A stretch of 64,000 nt of DNA from Haloarcula pelagica (GCF_030127105.1 NZ_CP126161.1:2542001-2606000); one strand, 5' to 3'. Numbered from the stretch's first letter, positions 17,036 to 26,263 are shown. Notes: a model not told the origin generated them from the sequence alone. Numbers and translations are program-made.

Positions 17036-18406
17036 ATGCGCGAGGCTCACCCGATAGAGCAGGCGGTCGGCATGGAGTACTACGTCAGCGATGCCGACGG
17101 GATCGGGGGACACCTCCGCGAGACGCCGGGGGACTTCCGGGTCACGGAACTGGAGGCGTTCGACACCGAACCCGTCGACGCCGACACCGGTGCGTACCCC
17201 CATCTCGTGTTTCGGGTGGAACTGCGGGACTGGGACACCAACGACTTCGCGAGCGCGCTCTCGGACCGGCTGGGAATCTCCCGCGAGCGGGTCTCCTGGG
17301 CCGGGACGAAAGACAAGCGCGCGGTCACCCGACAGCTCTTCTCGGTGAAGGGGATCGACGCCGCCGACGTGCCCGTGATCGACGACGCCGACATCGACGT
17401 GGTCGGGCGCGCGGGGCGGCCGATCCTCTTCGGCGATCTGGCTGGCAACGCCTTCGAGATCACCGTTCGGGACGCCGAGGCCCCCGAAAACGCCGCGTCG
17501 GTGGTCGCGGATCTGGCGGCCTTCGGCGCCGGCGAGGGCCCGCCCGACGAGCGGACCGGGTCGCTGCCCGACGGCGAACTGACCGTCGGTGTCCCGAACT
17601 ACTTCGGCCAGCAACGGTTCGGGTCGCGCCGGCCGGTCACCCACGAGGTCGGCCTGGCGATCGCCCGCGGCGAGTGGAAGGGTGCCGTGCTGGCCTACGT
17701 CGGGAACCCGAGCGAACGGGAACCCGAAGCCACCCGCGAGGCGCGGGCCTACGTCGACGAGACCCACGACTGGGCCGGCGCGCTGGAGCGTCTCCCCCGG
17801 GCGCTTGGCTACGAGCGGTCGATCTGTCACCGGCTGGTCGAGAACGGTGCGGCGACGCCCGCGGACTTCAGGGACGCGCTGGCGGCGGTCCCGTCGAACC
17901 TCCAGACGCTGTTCGTCAACGCCGCCCAGTCGTACGTCTTCAACCGGGTCCTCTCGGCGCGGCTGGAACGCGGGCTCCCCTTCGACCGCCCCGTCGAGGG
18001 CGACGTGGTCGCGTTCGCCGACGGCGACGCGCCCGAGGGTCTCCGCCTGCCGGACACCGACCGAACCCAGCGGGTGACCGAGCGACGCCTGCGGACCGTC
18101 GAACGCCACTGCGAACGGGGGCGGGCGTTCGTCACGGCGCCGCTCGTGGGAACCGAGACGGAACTGGCCGACGGCGAGCCCGGCGAGATCGAGCGGGCGG
18201 TGCTGGACGACATCGGGCTGGCGCCGGCCGACTTCGATCTGCCCGGCGAGTTCGACTCCTCGGGGACCCGCCGGGCGGTCTTGCTTCGGACGGACCTGGC
18301 CGTCGACCGCGACAGCGACGACCTGACGTTCTCGTTCTCGCTGCCGAAAGGCAGCTACGCGACGGTCCTCCTGCGGGAGTTCCGCAAGGGCGACCCGGAC
18401 GCGTAG
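17036..18406 (+). CDS. truD: tRNA pseudouridine(13) synthase TruD
   Basis: 456 residues. TruD family motifs: [17 protein letters not shown] near the N-terminus, [19 protein letters not shown] with catalytic Asp93 in [17 protein letters not shown], and the [14 protein letters not shown] segment of the TRUD insertion domain. It isomerises U13 (and in archaea also other sites) of tRNA in the cytoplasm. The long acidic insertions are usual for haloarchaea. It is followed after 54 nt by the DUF2103 gene on the same strand. Confidence 0.93.
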   Translation: MREAHPIEQAVGMEYYVSDADGIGGHLRETPGDFRVTELEAFDTEPVDADTGAYPHLVFRVELRDWDTNDFASALSDRLGISRERVSWAGTKDKRAVTRQLFSVKGIDAADVPVIDDADIDVVGRAGRPILFGDLAGNAFEITVRDAEAPENAASVVADLAAFGAGEGPPDERTGSLPDGELTVGVPNYFGQQRFGSRRPVTHEVGLAIARGEWKGAVLAYVGNPSEREPEATREARAYVDETHDWAGALERLPRALGYERSICHRLVENGAATPADFRDALAAVPSNLQTLFVNAAQSYVFNRVLSARLERGLPFDRPVEGDVVAFADGDAPEGLRLPDTDRTQRVTERRLRTVERHCERGRAFVTAPLVGTETELADGEPGEIERAVLDDIGLAPADFDLPGEFDSSGTRRAVLLRTDLAVDRDSDDLTFSFSLPKGSYATVLLREFRKGDPDA

Positions 18407-18460
18407 GGCGGACACGCGAAACCGCCCCGCTTATCCGCGACAGGTCCCCTACGGACAGGT

Positions 18461-19189
18461 ATGGACTGTCGGCAGTGTGCCACGCCGCTCGCCAGACCGG
18501 GCGACTACTGCCTGGTCTGTCACACTGCCAACACCGAAGTGGTCGTGCTGGATCTCGGGCGCGACCGCGCGACGGTCTCCTGCATCGCCGAGGAGGAGGT
18601 GGTCGGCCAGCGGACGGTGACGACCACGCCGGAGGGAGACGGCAGCGACCAGCAGGCCGTCACGGAGCTGCGGAACTTCGCCGGGCTGATCGCCGACGAG
18701 GTCCGGCGCAAGCGGCCCGAAGAGGTGTACGTCACCGGCGACCGGGCCGTCATCGGAGCCGTCCGCGGCCAACTGCACCACGAGTTCTACCGCGTCGAGG
18801 GCGACGACCCCGTCCAGCGCGTCCTCGACCGCCGGGGCGAACCCGCCCTGGAGGTCGTCGAGGCGTCGCTGGCCGAGAAACTCGGCGGGAGTCACTCGAC
18901 GCTGATCGGCGGCCGGACCGGCCAGCGGGCCTTAGAGACCGTCGCCGGCCACCCCCACGTCAAGAAGGTCATCCCCGGCCCCATCGACGCCAGCGGGTCC
19001 GGGGCTCGCGGTGGCGTCCGGGCGAAGGCCACGCGGGCGGACACGAACGGGAACGTCCGGGTGCTGATCCGTGACGGGTCGAGCGTCCAGGAGAACCGCG
19101 TGGTCACGACGGCCGGCGACCGAGAGCTAGGAGAACACGTCCGGGCGGACCTCAACGAGGCGCTGCGGGAAGCCGAACTCCAGGACTGA
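18461..19189 (+). CDS. DUF2103 family zinc-ribbon protein
   Basis: 242 residues. The N-terminus is a zinc ribbon with C3-x2-C6 and C17-x2-C20 (MDCRQCATPLARPGDYCLVC). The rest includes SHSTLIGGRTGQRALETVAGHPHVKKVIPG, the DUF2103 signature, and a basic stretch RAKATRADTNGNVRVLIRDG that could contact nucleic acid. Family is described as predicted metal-binding; function unknown. Placement behind truD is common-looking for archaea but not proof of a link. Confidence 0.78.
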   Translation: MDCRQCATPLARPGDYCLVCHTANTEVVVLDLGRDRATVSCIAEEEVVGQRTVTTTPEGDGSDQQAVTELRNFAGLIADEVRRKRPEEVYVTGDRAVIGAVRGQLHHEFYRVEGDDPVQRVLDRRGEPALEVVEASLAEKLGGSHSTLIGGRTGQRALETVAGHPHVKKVIPGPIDASGSGARGGVRAKATRADTNGNVRVLIRDGSSVQENRVVTTAGDRELGEHVRADLNEALREAELQD

Positions 19190-19204
19190 TTGGTGGCCCG
19201 CGGC

Positions 19205-19846
19205 TCAGGACACCATTCCGACGACGAGCACGACGGCGACGGCACCGATCACGGGAATCGCCCGACTCTCCCCGCTCCACTCGACCGTCGCGTCGACGAC
19301 CAGCGGCACGACGTGGAGGACGCCCAACAGCACGAACGCGACCGGTTCGACGGTGGCGAACGAGCGGACACCGACGAGTACCACCGACCAGGCCACGAGG
19401 GCGCTCGACAGATAGCCGACACCCCGTTCCCGGAAGCCGGCACGGAACAGGAGGGTCCCGGTCCCGAGGTAGCCGACGCCGAACGCGACCGCCCAGGCGT
19501 GCCAGAACGCGAGACGAGGCGGGAGCACCGAGGCGACGCCTGCGACGGTCGCCAGCATCGCCGTCCCGTTGGCGCTCCCCCAGACGAACATCGCGTCGGA
19601 GAACCGGACCGAAGCCGGGCCGTGGAACACGGTGAGCAGCCCGAATCCGGCGATCAGCACGACCCACCACGCGGTCGCCACCACTGGGGCCAGGGGGACG
19701 GCCGACCAGGCTACCAGTTGGGTTCCGCCCCAACCCAGCGCGCCGGCGGTCGCGCCCGCCAGCAGGAACCCGGCGTCGGAGAGGCGGCCGCTCGTCGCCG
19801 GAGCGATCCGCTGGAGAAACGCCCGGACGCCGTCGGTCGGTGCCAT
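19205..19846 (-). CDS. Seven-helix integral membrane protein, unknown function
   Basis: 213 residues from ATG 19846 (MAPTDGVRAFLQRIAP); the upstream extension in the same frame is arginine-rich and looks like antisense sequence, so this internal start is chosen. About seven hydrophobic helices (for example FLLAGATAGALGWGG, VVATAWWVVLIAGFGLLTV, VIGAVAVVLVVGMVS). No domain recognised. It is convergent to the DUF2103 gene with 15 nt between stops, and 38 nt downstream of the small membrane protein on its own strand. Confidence 0.65.
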   Translation of the reverse strand: MAPTDGVRAFLQRIAPATSGRLSDAGFLLAGATAGALGWGGTQLVAWSAVPLAPVVATAWWVVLIAGFGLLTVFHGPASVRFSDAMFVWGSANGTAMLATVAGVASVLPPRLAFWHAWAVAFGVGYLGTGTLLFRAGFRERGVGYLSSALVAWSVVLVGVRSFATVEPVAFVLLGVLHVVPLVVDATVEWSGESRAIPVIGAVAVVLVVGMVS

Positions 19847-19884
19847 CACCGACGGTTCGGGTCGAACGACCGTAAGTCGTCGCC

Positions 19885-20109
19885 TCAGGCGAACTCGGCG
19901 AGCACGAGCAACACGCTCGGTGCGGCGAGCAACACCAGGCCACCGAGGATGAGCAGCGCCGGGAGGACCAACAGTCCGGCCTCGGTGAACAGCCACATCC
20001 CGAGGCCCGCGAGCAGTACAACGAGCCCCAGAAGCCGCAGGGCCCAGGTGACGATGCCCTCGAACCCCGAGTCTGCGAGCACGTCGACGACTTCGAGTGC
20101 TTCGTCCAT
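19885..20109 (-). CDS. Small two-helix membrane protein, unknown function
   Basis: 74 residues: a short acidic N-terminus (MDEALEVVDVLADSGFEG) and two hydrophobic helices, TWALRLLGLVVLLAGLGMWL and LLVLPALLILGGLVLLAAPS. A TAAACC element about 26-30 nt upstream on the minus strand predicts a nearly leaderless mRNA. No family recognised. Confidence 0.6.
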   Translation of the reverse strand: MDEALEVVDVLADSGFEGIVTWALRLLGLVVLLAGLGMWLFTEAGLLVLPALLILGGLVLLAAPSVLLVLAEFA

Positions 20110-20167
20110 AGCGGGCAGCGGTTCTCGTTACAGTGGTTTAGATGCTGTGGGCGATTGTACCCCGTCT

Positions 20168-20189
20168 GACGTTAACTGAGGGTAACGTC
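20168..20189. promoter_or_regulatory. Perfect inverted repeat GACGTTA-N8-TAACGTC just upstream of a TATA box
   Basis: Seven-base arms at 20168-20174 and 20183-20189, ending 5 bases before an AAATATATT box. The position, overlapping the BRE side of a TATA box, is typical for an archaeal transcription-factor operator. Which protein binds is unknown. Confidence 0.5.
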
Positions 20190-20194
20190 CGGAG

Positions 20195-20203
20195 AAATAT
20201 ATT
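20195..20203 (+). promoter_or_regulatory. Strong TATA box, distal to rpl37ae
   Basis: AAATATATT predicts a start near 20225-20230, about 95-100 nt before the rpl37ae ATG. A closer and weaker box, CTTATGTG at 20292, could drive rpl37ae itself. The distal box therefore implies a long leader or a separate small transcript between 20226 and 20324. Confidence 0.45.
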
Positions 20204-20324
20204 GACACAAGCCCGGAAACGGCCGAGGCGCTGTCGCTGGCGTTCCGGTACCGTCGCCGAACGCGACTCGCCCGGACTCGTTCTCGAAGGGCTTATGTGG
20301 ACGCTCGGCGGACAGCAGAACACT

Positions 20325-20603
20325 ATGGCCAACAACAAGGGACGTACCGGAAGTGCCGGCCGATTCGGCGCTCGCTACGGTCGTGTCTCCCGTCGCCGTG
20401 TCGCCGAGATCGAAGCGGAGATGAACGAGGACCACGCCTGCCCGAACTGCGGCGAGAAGCGCGTCGACCGGCAGGGGACCGGGATCTGGCAGTGCAGCTA
20501 CTGTGACTACACGTTCACCGGCGGGAGCTACAAGCCCGAGACGCCCGGTGGCAAGACCGTCCGCCGCTCGATCCGCGCCGCGCTGGCCGAAGACGAGGAG
20601 TAA
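20325..20603 (+). CDS. rpl37ae: Large ribosomal subunit protein eL43 (L37Ae)
   Basis: 92 residues from ATG 20325 ([19 protein letters not shown]); longer in-frame versions are not supported by the family. The zinc ribbon is C39-x2-C42 and C57-x2-C60 ([21 protein letters not shown]). It is a component of the 50S subunit near the E site. It heads the cluster rpl37ae, rpoP, pcc1, with 26 nt to rpoP. Confidence 0.96.
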   Translation: MANNKGRTGSAGRFGARYGRVSRRRVAEIEAEMNEDHACPNCGEKRVDRQGTGIWQCSYCDYTFTGGSYKPETPGGKTVRRSIRAALAEDEE

Positions 20604-20629
20604 AGAGGCTCCGTCGATTCACACAACGT

Positions 20630-20764
20630 ATGAGCTACAAGTGTTCTCGCTGTAAGCGCGACGTGACGCTCGACGAGTACGGTGGCGTCCGCTGCCCGTA
20701 CTGTGGGCACCGGGTGTTGCTCAAGGAGCGCGCCCCCGACATCAAAGAAATCGAAGTCGAGTGA
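20630..20764 (+). CDS. rpoP: DNA-directed RNA polymerase subunit P (Rpo12)
   Basis: Only 44 residues, [19 protein letters not shown] and onward, with zinc-binding C5-x2-C8 and C22-x2-C25 ([16 protein letters not shown]). This is the archaeal counterpart of eukaryotic Rpb12, which joins the Rpo3/Rpo11/Rpo10 assembly platform. The TGA stop overlaps the GTG start of pcc1 (GTGA), so both are co-translated. Length and motif match the family fully. Confidence 0.95.
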   Translation: MSYKCSRCKRDVTLDEYGGVRCPYCGHRVLLKERAPDIKEIEVE

Positions 20765-21027
20765 GCGCGCCACACAGCACTGTTCTCTCCGTCACCTTCG
20801 AGTCTTCTGACCGCGCCCGCAGGATCGAGCGCAGCGTCAGACCCGAGATCGGCGCGATCGACGGCGACCGGACGACGGCGACGCTCTCCCGCGACGGCGA
20901 CACCGTCGAGGTACTCGTCAGTGCCGACGACCTCGTCGCCGTCCGGGCCGGCTGTAACACCTGGCTGACGCTGCTTGGAACCGCCGAACGCGCCGACGAC
21001 GCCGTCCGTGACGCCGAAGGACTATAG
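20761..21027 (+). CDS. pcc1: KEOPS complex subunit Pcc1
   Basis: 88 residues starting at GTG 20761, which overlaps the rpoP stop. The block [27 protein letters not shown] followed by [22 protein letters not shown] is the Pcc1 fold signature. Pcc1 dimerises Kae1 in the KEOPS complex, which adds threonylcarbamoyl to A37 of tRNAs reading ANN codons. The linkage of rpl37ae, rpoP and pcc1 is a widespread archaeal arrangement. Confidence 0.93.
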   Translation: MSAPHSTVLSVTFESSDRARRIERSVRPEIGAIDGDRTTATLSRDGDTVEVLVSADDLVAVRAGCNTWLTLLGTAERADDAVRDAEGL

Positions 21028-21068
21028 TGGATCCACGGCGCTGGTGCTGTACGACCGATGTGTCTGAC

Positions 21069-24000
21069 ATGACGATGGATTCGCTCGACAGCGACCGACC
21101 GCCGACAGCCAGGGCAGCGGACGCTGTCGTCCTGTACGCCGACGCCGATCCGGACGCCCGCGAGGCGGCCGTCCCACCCCTCGAACGCCGACACGCGGGA
21201 CTCTCCGTCGTCACTGCAGGCACTGCCGATGGCGCCCGGGACGTTCTGGAGACCGGTTCGGTCGATTGTCTCGTCGTCGACCCTGCCGGGTTCGACGCCC
21301 TCGACACGGTTCTTGCCGCCACGGACTGCCCGGCGGTCCTCTACACCGCGCTGGACGCGCCGACGCTGGAGACGCTCTCCGATCGGGTCCGGACGATCGT
21401 CGAGAAACCGATCGACACGACGTGTCCGACACTGCTCGTCGAGAAGGTCCACAACATCGTCAGCGAGCGGCCCGAGCGGACGAGTGCCCACGCGGTCGCC
21501 GAAGAGTCGCTCGTGACCGACGAGGTGCTGGTGGCTCTGGCGGCCGACGGGCGGATCACCTGGACGAGCGACGGGCTTTCGAGCGTCCTCCCGCCGACCC
21601 TGGACACGGCTGCCGACACGCTGTCCGGACGGATCGAACCGGCCGTTCCCGACGGCGATGCCGGCCGGCGTGCACTGGCACGGCTTCGGGACGGCCTCCA
21701 CGAACCGGTGGTGGTTCCGATCGGGACGGCCCGGCGGGACCGATACCTGCTGATTCGACCCCACGACGCCCCGCCGGGCACGGACGGGGAGAACCTCGTC
21801 GCCGTCGCGGATGTCTCCGACCGGGTCGAGTCCGTCACACAGAGCGAGCAACTGTCGCTGCTCGTCGACGAGGCCCGCGACGGGCTGTACACGCTCGACG
21901 AGGACGGCGTGGTCGACTTCTGTAACGACGCGTTCGCGGCGACACTGGGCTACGACCGAGAGCGCCTGCGTGGGACACACGCCGCGGAGCTACTCGCCCC
22001 CGGCGAACTCACGAAGGGCCAGCGAACCGTCGAACGGCTGTTACACGACCCCGAACGGGAGCAGGCGACCGTCGAGTTGCGCTTTCGCTGTGCCGACGGC
22101 GTGGAACGCCTCCTGTCGATCCGATACACGCTCCGGCTGGGGCCGGACGGTACTTACGACGGGCTGATGGGGGCCGTTCGCGATGTCACCGAGCGTCGCG
22201 AACGCGAGCACGCGCTCGAACAGGAACGGGCGCTGTTCGAGAGCCTGGTCGAACACTTCCCCAACGGCGGCGTGTTCCTCTTCGACGACGACCTGCGGTT
22301 CGTCGAGGCCGGCGGCCAGGAACTCCCGTCGCTCGGGCTCGACAACGAGGCGATGATCGGGCAGACACCCGCGGATATCTTCCCCCCGGAGAACGCGCGC
22401 GTCCTCGAAGAACGCTATCGGGCGACACTCTGGGGCGAACACTCGTCGTTCGAGGACACGTATCAGGGGAACCGATACCGGGTCCAGACGATCCCGATTC
22501 CGGACAACGACGCGGCTGCCGGGATGGCCGTCGCACAGAACGTCACCGAACAGCGCGAGCGCCAGTGGGAGCTCGAACGGTCGAACTCGCTGCTCTCGAC
22601 CCTGCTCGACACCTTGCCGCTGGGGATTCTCGTCGAGGACAGCGACCGCGAGATCACGGCCGTCAACCAACAGTTCCTGGACATGTTCGAACTGCTGGGC
22701 ACACCCGAGGGGCTCGTCGGACGCGACTGCGTGGCCCAGGCGCGGGACGTGTGTGAGCTGTTCGTCGACGGGACGGCGTTCGTCGAGGGGATCGCGTCCG
22801 TGCCGGCCCAGCACCGCGCGCGTCACGACCAGGAACTCGAACTGCACGACGGGCGCATCTTCGAGCGCAGTGCCGTCCCCGTCTCGCTGACGGACGGTCG
22901 GGGGACGATCTGGCTCTACCGGGATGTCACCGACCGCGTCCAGGACGAGCGCGAACTCGCCGAGACGACCGAACGGCTCGATCTGGCGCTCGAAGGTGCC
23001 GAGCTGGCGGTCTGGGACTGGGACCTCGAAACCGGGTCGGTCACCCGCAACGACCGGTGGGCGGCGATGCTCGGGTACGACCCGGACGACATCGCGGACG
23101 AACTCGACGAGTGGGCCCAGCGGATCCACCCGGCAGACCGGGACCGGGCCGAGGCGGAGCTTGCCGCCCACTTCGAGGGCGAGACCGACTACTACCAGTG
23201 TGACATCCGCTTGCAGACGAAGTCCGGGGAGTATCGGTGGGTCCGGGACTCCGGGAAGGTCTTCGAGTGGGACGACGCGGGCGAACCGATCCGTGCGGTC
23301 GGCATCCACCAGGACATCACGGCGCGCAAGGAGCAGAAACGCGAACTCCGACGCCAGCGCGACGAACTGGAGCTACTGGCACGCATCCACTCCCTGATCC
23401 AGGATGTCATCCGTGCGCTCGGGGCCGCGGCGAGCCGCGAGGAGATCGAGGAGATCGTCTGTCGCCAGCTCGTCGAGTCGTCGCTCTATCAGTTCGCCTG
23501 GGTTGGCGAGCGCGAGGGCGGCGACAACCGGCTGGCGACCCGGACCGCGGCCGGTGACGACGACGGCTACCTCGACATCGTCCGCGAGCGGGCGACGGCA
23601 GCCGACCGCGAGCAGGGGCCGGGGACGGTGGCCGTCGCGACCGGGGAAGTTCAGGTCGTCCGTGACGTGACCGAGGAACCCACGATGACCGACTGGCGGG
23701 ACGAAGCGACCGAGCGGGGCTACCGCTCGGCCGCGGCGATCCCGCTCGTCCACAACGACGTGGTCCACGGCGTCCTCGTCGTGTACGCCACGCGGCCGGA
23801 CGCGTTCAGCGACCGCGCCGTCGAGAGTTTCACCGTCCTGGGTGAGATGGTCGGGTTCGCGCTCACCGCCGTTCAGAACCGTCAGTTGCTGGCTCACGAC
23901 ACCGCGCTGGAACTGACCTACCGCGCCCGGGACGATCCGCTCGTCGCCGCGGCCGCCCGGGCGGACTGTCGGATCGAACTCGCCGGCTCGGTCGCGGTCG

Positions 24001-24542
24001 AGGACGGCTCCCTCCAGTACCTCCGGATCACCGACGGCGACCCCGCGGTGGTGCTGGACGCGGTCCGGGAGGAGGGCGCCGCCGTGGACGGGCGGATCGT
24101 CGCCGACGACGGGACACACGGTGTCGTCGAACTCACGACGCCCGACGGCTTCGAGGCGTCACTGCTCGACGTGGGGGCACGGCTCCAGTCCGTCGTCGCG
24201 ACGCCGACCGAACTCGTCGTCACCACGGAAGCACCGACGGACGCCGATCCCCGGACGATCCGGGATGTCCTCGCGAGACGCGCACCGAGCACCGAGTTGA
24301 CGGCGAAACACGAACGGACGCGCTCGCCCGCGTCGCTGACCGACACCGTGACGGTGACCGACGGCCTGACCGATCGACAGCAGGAGGTCCTCAGAGCGGC
24401 GTACTTCGCGGGCTACTACGCCTGGCCCCGGGACACTACCGCCGAACAGCTCTCCGAGCGGCTCGGGATCGCCTCGCCCACGCTCCACCAGCACCTCCGG
24501 CGTGCACAGCGGAACCTCCTCGGGGCGCTGTTCGATGACTGA
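21069..24542 (+). CDS. Multi-domain sensory regulator: receiver-like, PAS repeats, GAF and Bat-type HTH
   Basis: 1157 residues from ATG 21069; a GTG at 21027 would add 14 unlikely residues. The first 130 residues look like a receiver domain (CLVVDPAGFDALD around the acceptor Asp, VEKP for the conserved Lys). Then come several PAS/PAC units, each closing with a V-R/T-D-V-T-E/D-R block, a GAF domain (about 770-950; QFAWVGEREGG, AAAIPLVHNDVVHGVLVVYA), a bacterio-opsin activator-like domain and a C-terminal HTH_10: LTDRQQEVLRAAYFAGYY. Such Bat-like proteins are cytoplasmic transcription regulators that integrate redox, light or oxygen signals. There is no histidine kinase domain. Ligands cannot be told. 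Confidence 0.85.
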   Translation: MTMDSLDSDRPPTARAADAVVLYADADPDAREAAVPPLERRHAGLSVVTAGTADGARDVLETGSVDCLVVDPAGFDALDTVLAATDCPAVLYTALDAPTLETLSDRVRTIVEKPIDTTCPTLLVEKVHNIVSERPERTSAHAVAEESLVTDEVLVALAADGRITWTSDGLSSVLPPTLDTAADTLSGRIEPAVPDGDAGRRALARLRDGLHEPVVVPIGTARRDRYLLIRPHDAPPGTDGENLVAVADVSDRVESVTQSEQLSLLVDEARDGLYTLDEDGVVDFCNDAFAATLGYDRERLRGTHAAELLAPGELTKGQRTVERLLHDPEREQATVELRFRCADGVERLLSIRYTLRLGPDGTYDGLMGAVRDVTERREREHALEQERALFESLVEHFPNGGVFLFDDDLRFVEAGGQELPSLGLDNEAMIGQTPADIFPPENARVLEERYRATLWGEHSSFEDTYQGNRYRVQTIPIPDNDAAAGMAVAQNVTEQRERQWELERSNSLLSTLLDTLPLGILVEDSDREITAVNQQFLDMFELLGTPEGLVGRDCVAQARDVCELFVDGTAFVEGIASVPAQHRARHDQELELHDGRIFERSAVPVSLTDGRGTIWLYRDVTDRVQDERELAETTERLDLALEGAELAVWDWDLETGSVTRNDRWAAMLGYDPDDIADELDEWAQRIHPADRDRAEAELAAHFEGETDYYQCDIRLQTKSGEYRWVRDSGKVFEWDDAGEPIRAVGIHQDITARKEQKRELRRQRDELELLARIHSLIQDVIRALGAAASREEIEEIVCRQLVESSLYQFAWVGEREGGDNRLATRTAAGDDDGYLDIVRERATAADREQGPGTVAVATGEVQVVRDVTEEPTMTDWRDEATERGYRSAAAIPLVHNDVVHGVLVVYATRPDAFSDRAVESFTVLGEMVGFALTAVQNRQLLAHDTALELTYRARDDPLVAAAARADCRIELAGSVAVEDGSLQYLRITDGDPAVVLDAVREEGAAVDGRIVADDGTHGVVELTTPDGFEASLLDVGARLQSVVATPTELVVTTEAPTDADPRTIRDVLARRAPSTELTAKHERTRSPASLTDTVTVTDGLTDRQQEVLRAAYFAGYYAWPRDTTAEQLSERLGIASPTLHQHLRRAQRNLLGALFDD

Positions 24543-24545
24543 CCG

Positions 24546-24559
24546 CCTAGTCGACTAGG
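24546..24559. promoter_or_regulatory. Perfect 14-bp palindrome CCTAGTCGACTAGG
   Basis: Lies 4 bases after the stop of the Bat-like regulator and 42 bases before the next gene. It contains two CTAG tetramers, a word that is generally under-represented in haloarchaea. It may be an operator for the DUF7344-type gene or a terminator stem without loop; only the symmetry is certain. Confidence 0.45.
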
Positions 24560-24600
24560 TGCGCAGTTGATACCCGCGACAGTCTTTGGTGTAGGCGCGT

Positions 24601-25008
24601 ATGTCCGACCAGAGTGGCGACGGTCCAGACAGCGAGCAGTGGCAGGGAATGACGCCACAGGACCGTGGATTCACGACGCCGATCGCTGACGATGTCTTCG
24701 AGGCCCTGGCGGACTGGCGACGACGCGCCGTCTGTCGGCACCTCTCGACGGCCGACCAGTGTGCCGTGGACGTTCGGACGCTCGCCGTCGCCGTCAGCAG
24801 TCGCGGGCAGTCCAGTTCGGTCCCGGACGCCGAGGCGACTGTCGACGCAGTCGAGACCGAACTGCTCGAGACACACCTCCCGAAACTCCACGACCTCGGT
24901 GTCCTGGACTTCGACGAGCGAAGCGAGACGGTCCGGTACTGGGGATCGCCGACCGTCGAGAAGTGGGCCGAACACGCCGACGCTGTCACCGACCACAACG
25001 AGTTCTGA
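24601..25008 (+). CDS. DUF7344-type winged-helix protein
   Basis: 135 residues. The segment DDVFEALADWRRRAVCRHLSTAD followed by VDAVETELLETHLPKLHDLGVLDFDERSETVRYWG is the haloarchaeal winged-helix pattern catalogued as DUF7344: a helix-turn-helix and a beta wing. Presumably a small DNA-binding regulator, cytoplasmic. It follows the Bat-like gene at 58 nt with a palindrome in between, so it may be separately controlled. Confidence 0.7.
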   Translation: MSDQSGDGPDSEQWQGMTPQDRGFTTPIADDVFEALADWRRRAVCRHLSTADQCAVDVRTLAVAVSSRGQSSSVPDAEATVDAVETELLETHLPKLHDLGVLDFDERSETVRYWGSPTVEKWAEHADAVTDHNEF

Positions 25009-25045
25009 CCGACAGCGACTTCGGGGTGTCGGCCGACCACCGCGT

Positions 25046-25810
25046 ATGGACCTGCCGCCTGTCGGCCTGGGGACGATGGGGCTTTCCGATCCGTCGACGG
25101 TCACGACCGCCATCGATCTCGGCTACCGTCATCTCGACACCGCACAGATCTACGAGAACGAAGGTATCGTCGGGGAGGGGATCGCCGCCGCGTCGATCGA
25201 CCGGTCGGAACTGCTCGTCGCGACGAAGCTGTGGACCGATCGCCTGGCCGGTGACGACGTTCGTCGGGGGACCGAGGCGAGCCTCGACCGGCTCGGCCTC
25301 GACCGGGTCGATCTGTTGTACGTCCACCGACCCCGCGACGACTACGCGCCCGACGAGACGCTTCCCGCGCTCGATGCGGTCCGAGCGGACGGGCTGACGG
25401 CCCACGTCGGCCTCTCGAACTTCGAGCCCGCGCAACTGGAAACCGCTCGCGAGCACCTCGACGCGCCGATCGCGGCCCACCAGGTCGAGTTTCACCCCTT
25501 CTTCGCCCGCCAGGCGTTGCTCGACGACGCCCAGGCCCACGGCTATCCGCTCGTGGCGTACTCGCCGCTGGCTGGCGGGGCCGTCTTCGAGGACCCGACG
25601 ATCACCGAGATCGCGGCCGACCACGACACCACGCCGGCCGCGGTCAGTCTCGCGTGGGTGCTCTCACACGACAACGTCGTCACGATCCCGAAGGCGTCCT
25701 CCCCGACCCACCTGCGAGCCAACCGCGAAGCCGCCGCGTTGGAACTCGACGCGGCGGAGATCGACCGGATCGACGCGATCGACCGCGAGGAGGAACTCTA
25801 CCCCGAGTAG
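25046..25810 (+). CDS. Aldo/keto reductase
   Basis: 254 residues from ATG 25046 (MDLPPVGLGTMGL); longer in-frame readings run over the preceding gene and are rejected. The catalytic tetrad is visible as D31, Y36 (HLDTAQIYENEG), K61 (ATKLW) and H94 (LLYVHRP). LSNFEPAQLE and the C-terminal NADPH site TIPKASSPTHLRAN are present. It is a TIM-barrel NAD(P)H oxidoreductase acting on small carbonyl compounds; at 254 residues it is shorter than typical bacterial members (about 275-280). Substrate unknown. Confidence 0.92.
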   Translation: MDLPPVGLGTMGLSDPSTVTTAIDLGYRHLDTAQIYENEGIVGEGIAAASIDRSELLVATKLWTDRLAGDDVRRGTEASLDRLGLDRVDLLYVHRPRDDYAPDETLPALDAVRADGLTAHVGLSNFEPAQLETAREHLDAPIAAHQVEFHPFFARQALLDDAQAHGYPLVAYSPLAGGAVFEDPTITEIAADHDTTPAAVSLAWVLSHDNVVTIPKASSPTHLRANREAAALELDAAEIDRIDAIDREEELYPE

Positions 25811-25869
25811 GGTCACGGCGCTCGGGGTGAAAGCGTGGGTTTAACAGTCCGGACCCCGACCGTCGGAGT

Positions 25870-26259
25870 ATGCAAGGAAATCTCCCGCCCGAAGCACAGG
25901 AGAAGCTCGAGGAACTGCAGGACCTGCAGGAGACCGCACAGCAGGTCGCCGCACAGAAACAGCAGGCCGAGACAGACCTCCAGGAGTCCCAGACAGCCCT
26001 GGACGAGCTCGACGATGTCGAGGACGACACGGTGATGTACCGCGAAGTCGGCGAACTGCTCGTCCAGACGGACCTCGACGAGGCCCGAGAGGACCTCGAA
26101 GAGAAGGTCAGCAACCTCGAAGTCCGCGTCGAGACCCTCGAAAAGCAGGAAGAGCGCGTCCAGGAGCAGTTCGAGGACCTCCAGGGCGAGCTCCAGCAGA
26201 TGCTGGGCGGCGGCCCGGCCGGCGGCCCGGCCGGCGGTCCCGGCGCTGGCGGCGCGTAA
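25870..26259 (+). CDS. pfdB: Prefoldin beta subunit
   Basis: 129 residues made of two long coiled-coil helices (about 5-45 and 75-115) around a short beta-hairpin with [25 protein letters not shown], the prefoldin beta signature. The C-terminal tail is Gly/Pro/Ala-rich ([17 protein letters not shown]), common in haloarchaeal versions. Two alpha and four beta subunits form the jellyfish-shaped chaperone that hands unfolded proteins to the thermosome. A TTTAACAG element about 30 nt upstream is the likely TATA box. DUF3194 follows after 4 nt. Confidence 0.95.
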   Translation: MQGNLPPEAQEKLEELQDLQETAQQVAAQKQQAETDLQESQTALDELDDVEDDTVMYREVGELLVQTDLDEAREDLEEKVSNLEVRVETLEKQEERVQEQFEDLQGELQQMLGGGPAGGPAGGPGAGGA

Positions 26260-26263
26260 GGCG

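Noticed and set aside
16798-19074. 758-codon plus-strand ORF over truD and DUF2103
   Set aside because: Out of frame with truD, Arg/Gly/Pro-rich, no motif.
20142-20324. N-terminal extension of rpl37ae in the same frame
   Set aside because: The L37Ae family starts at MANNKGR-like sequence; the extension would cross two promoter elements.
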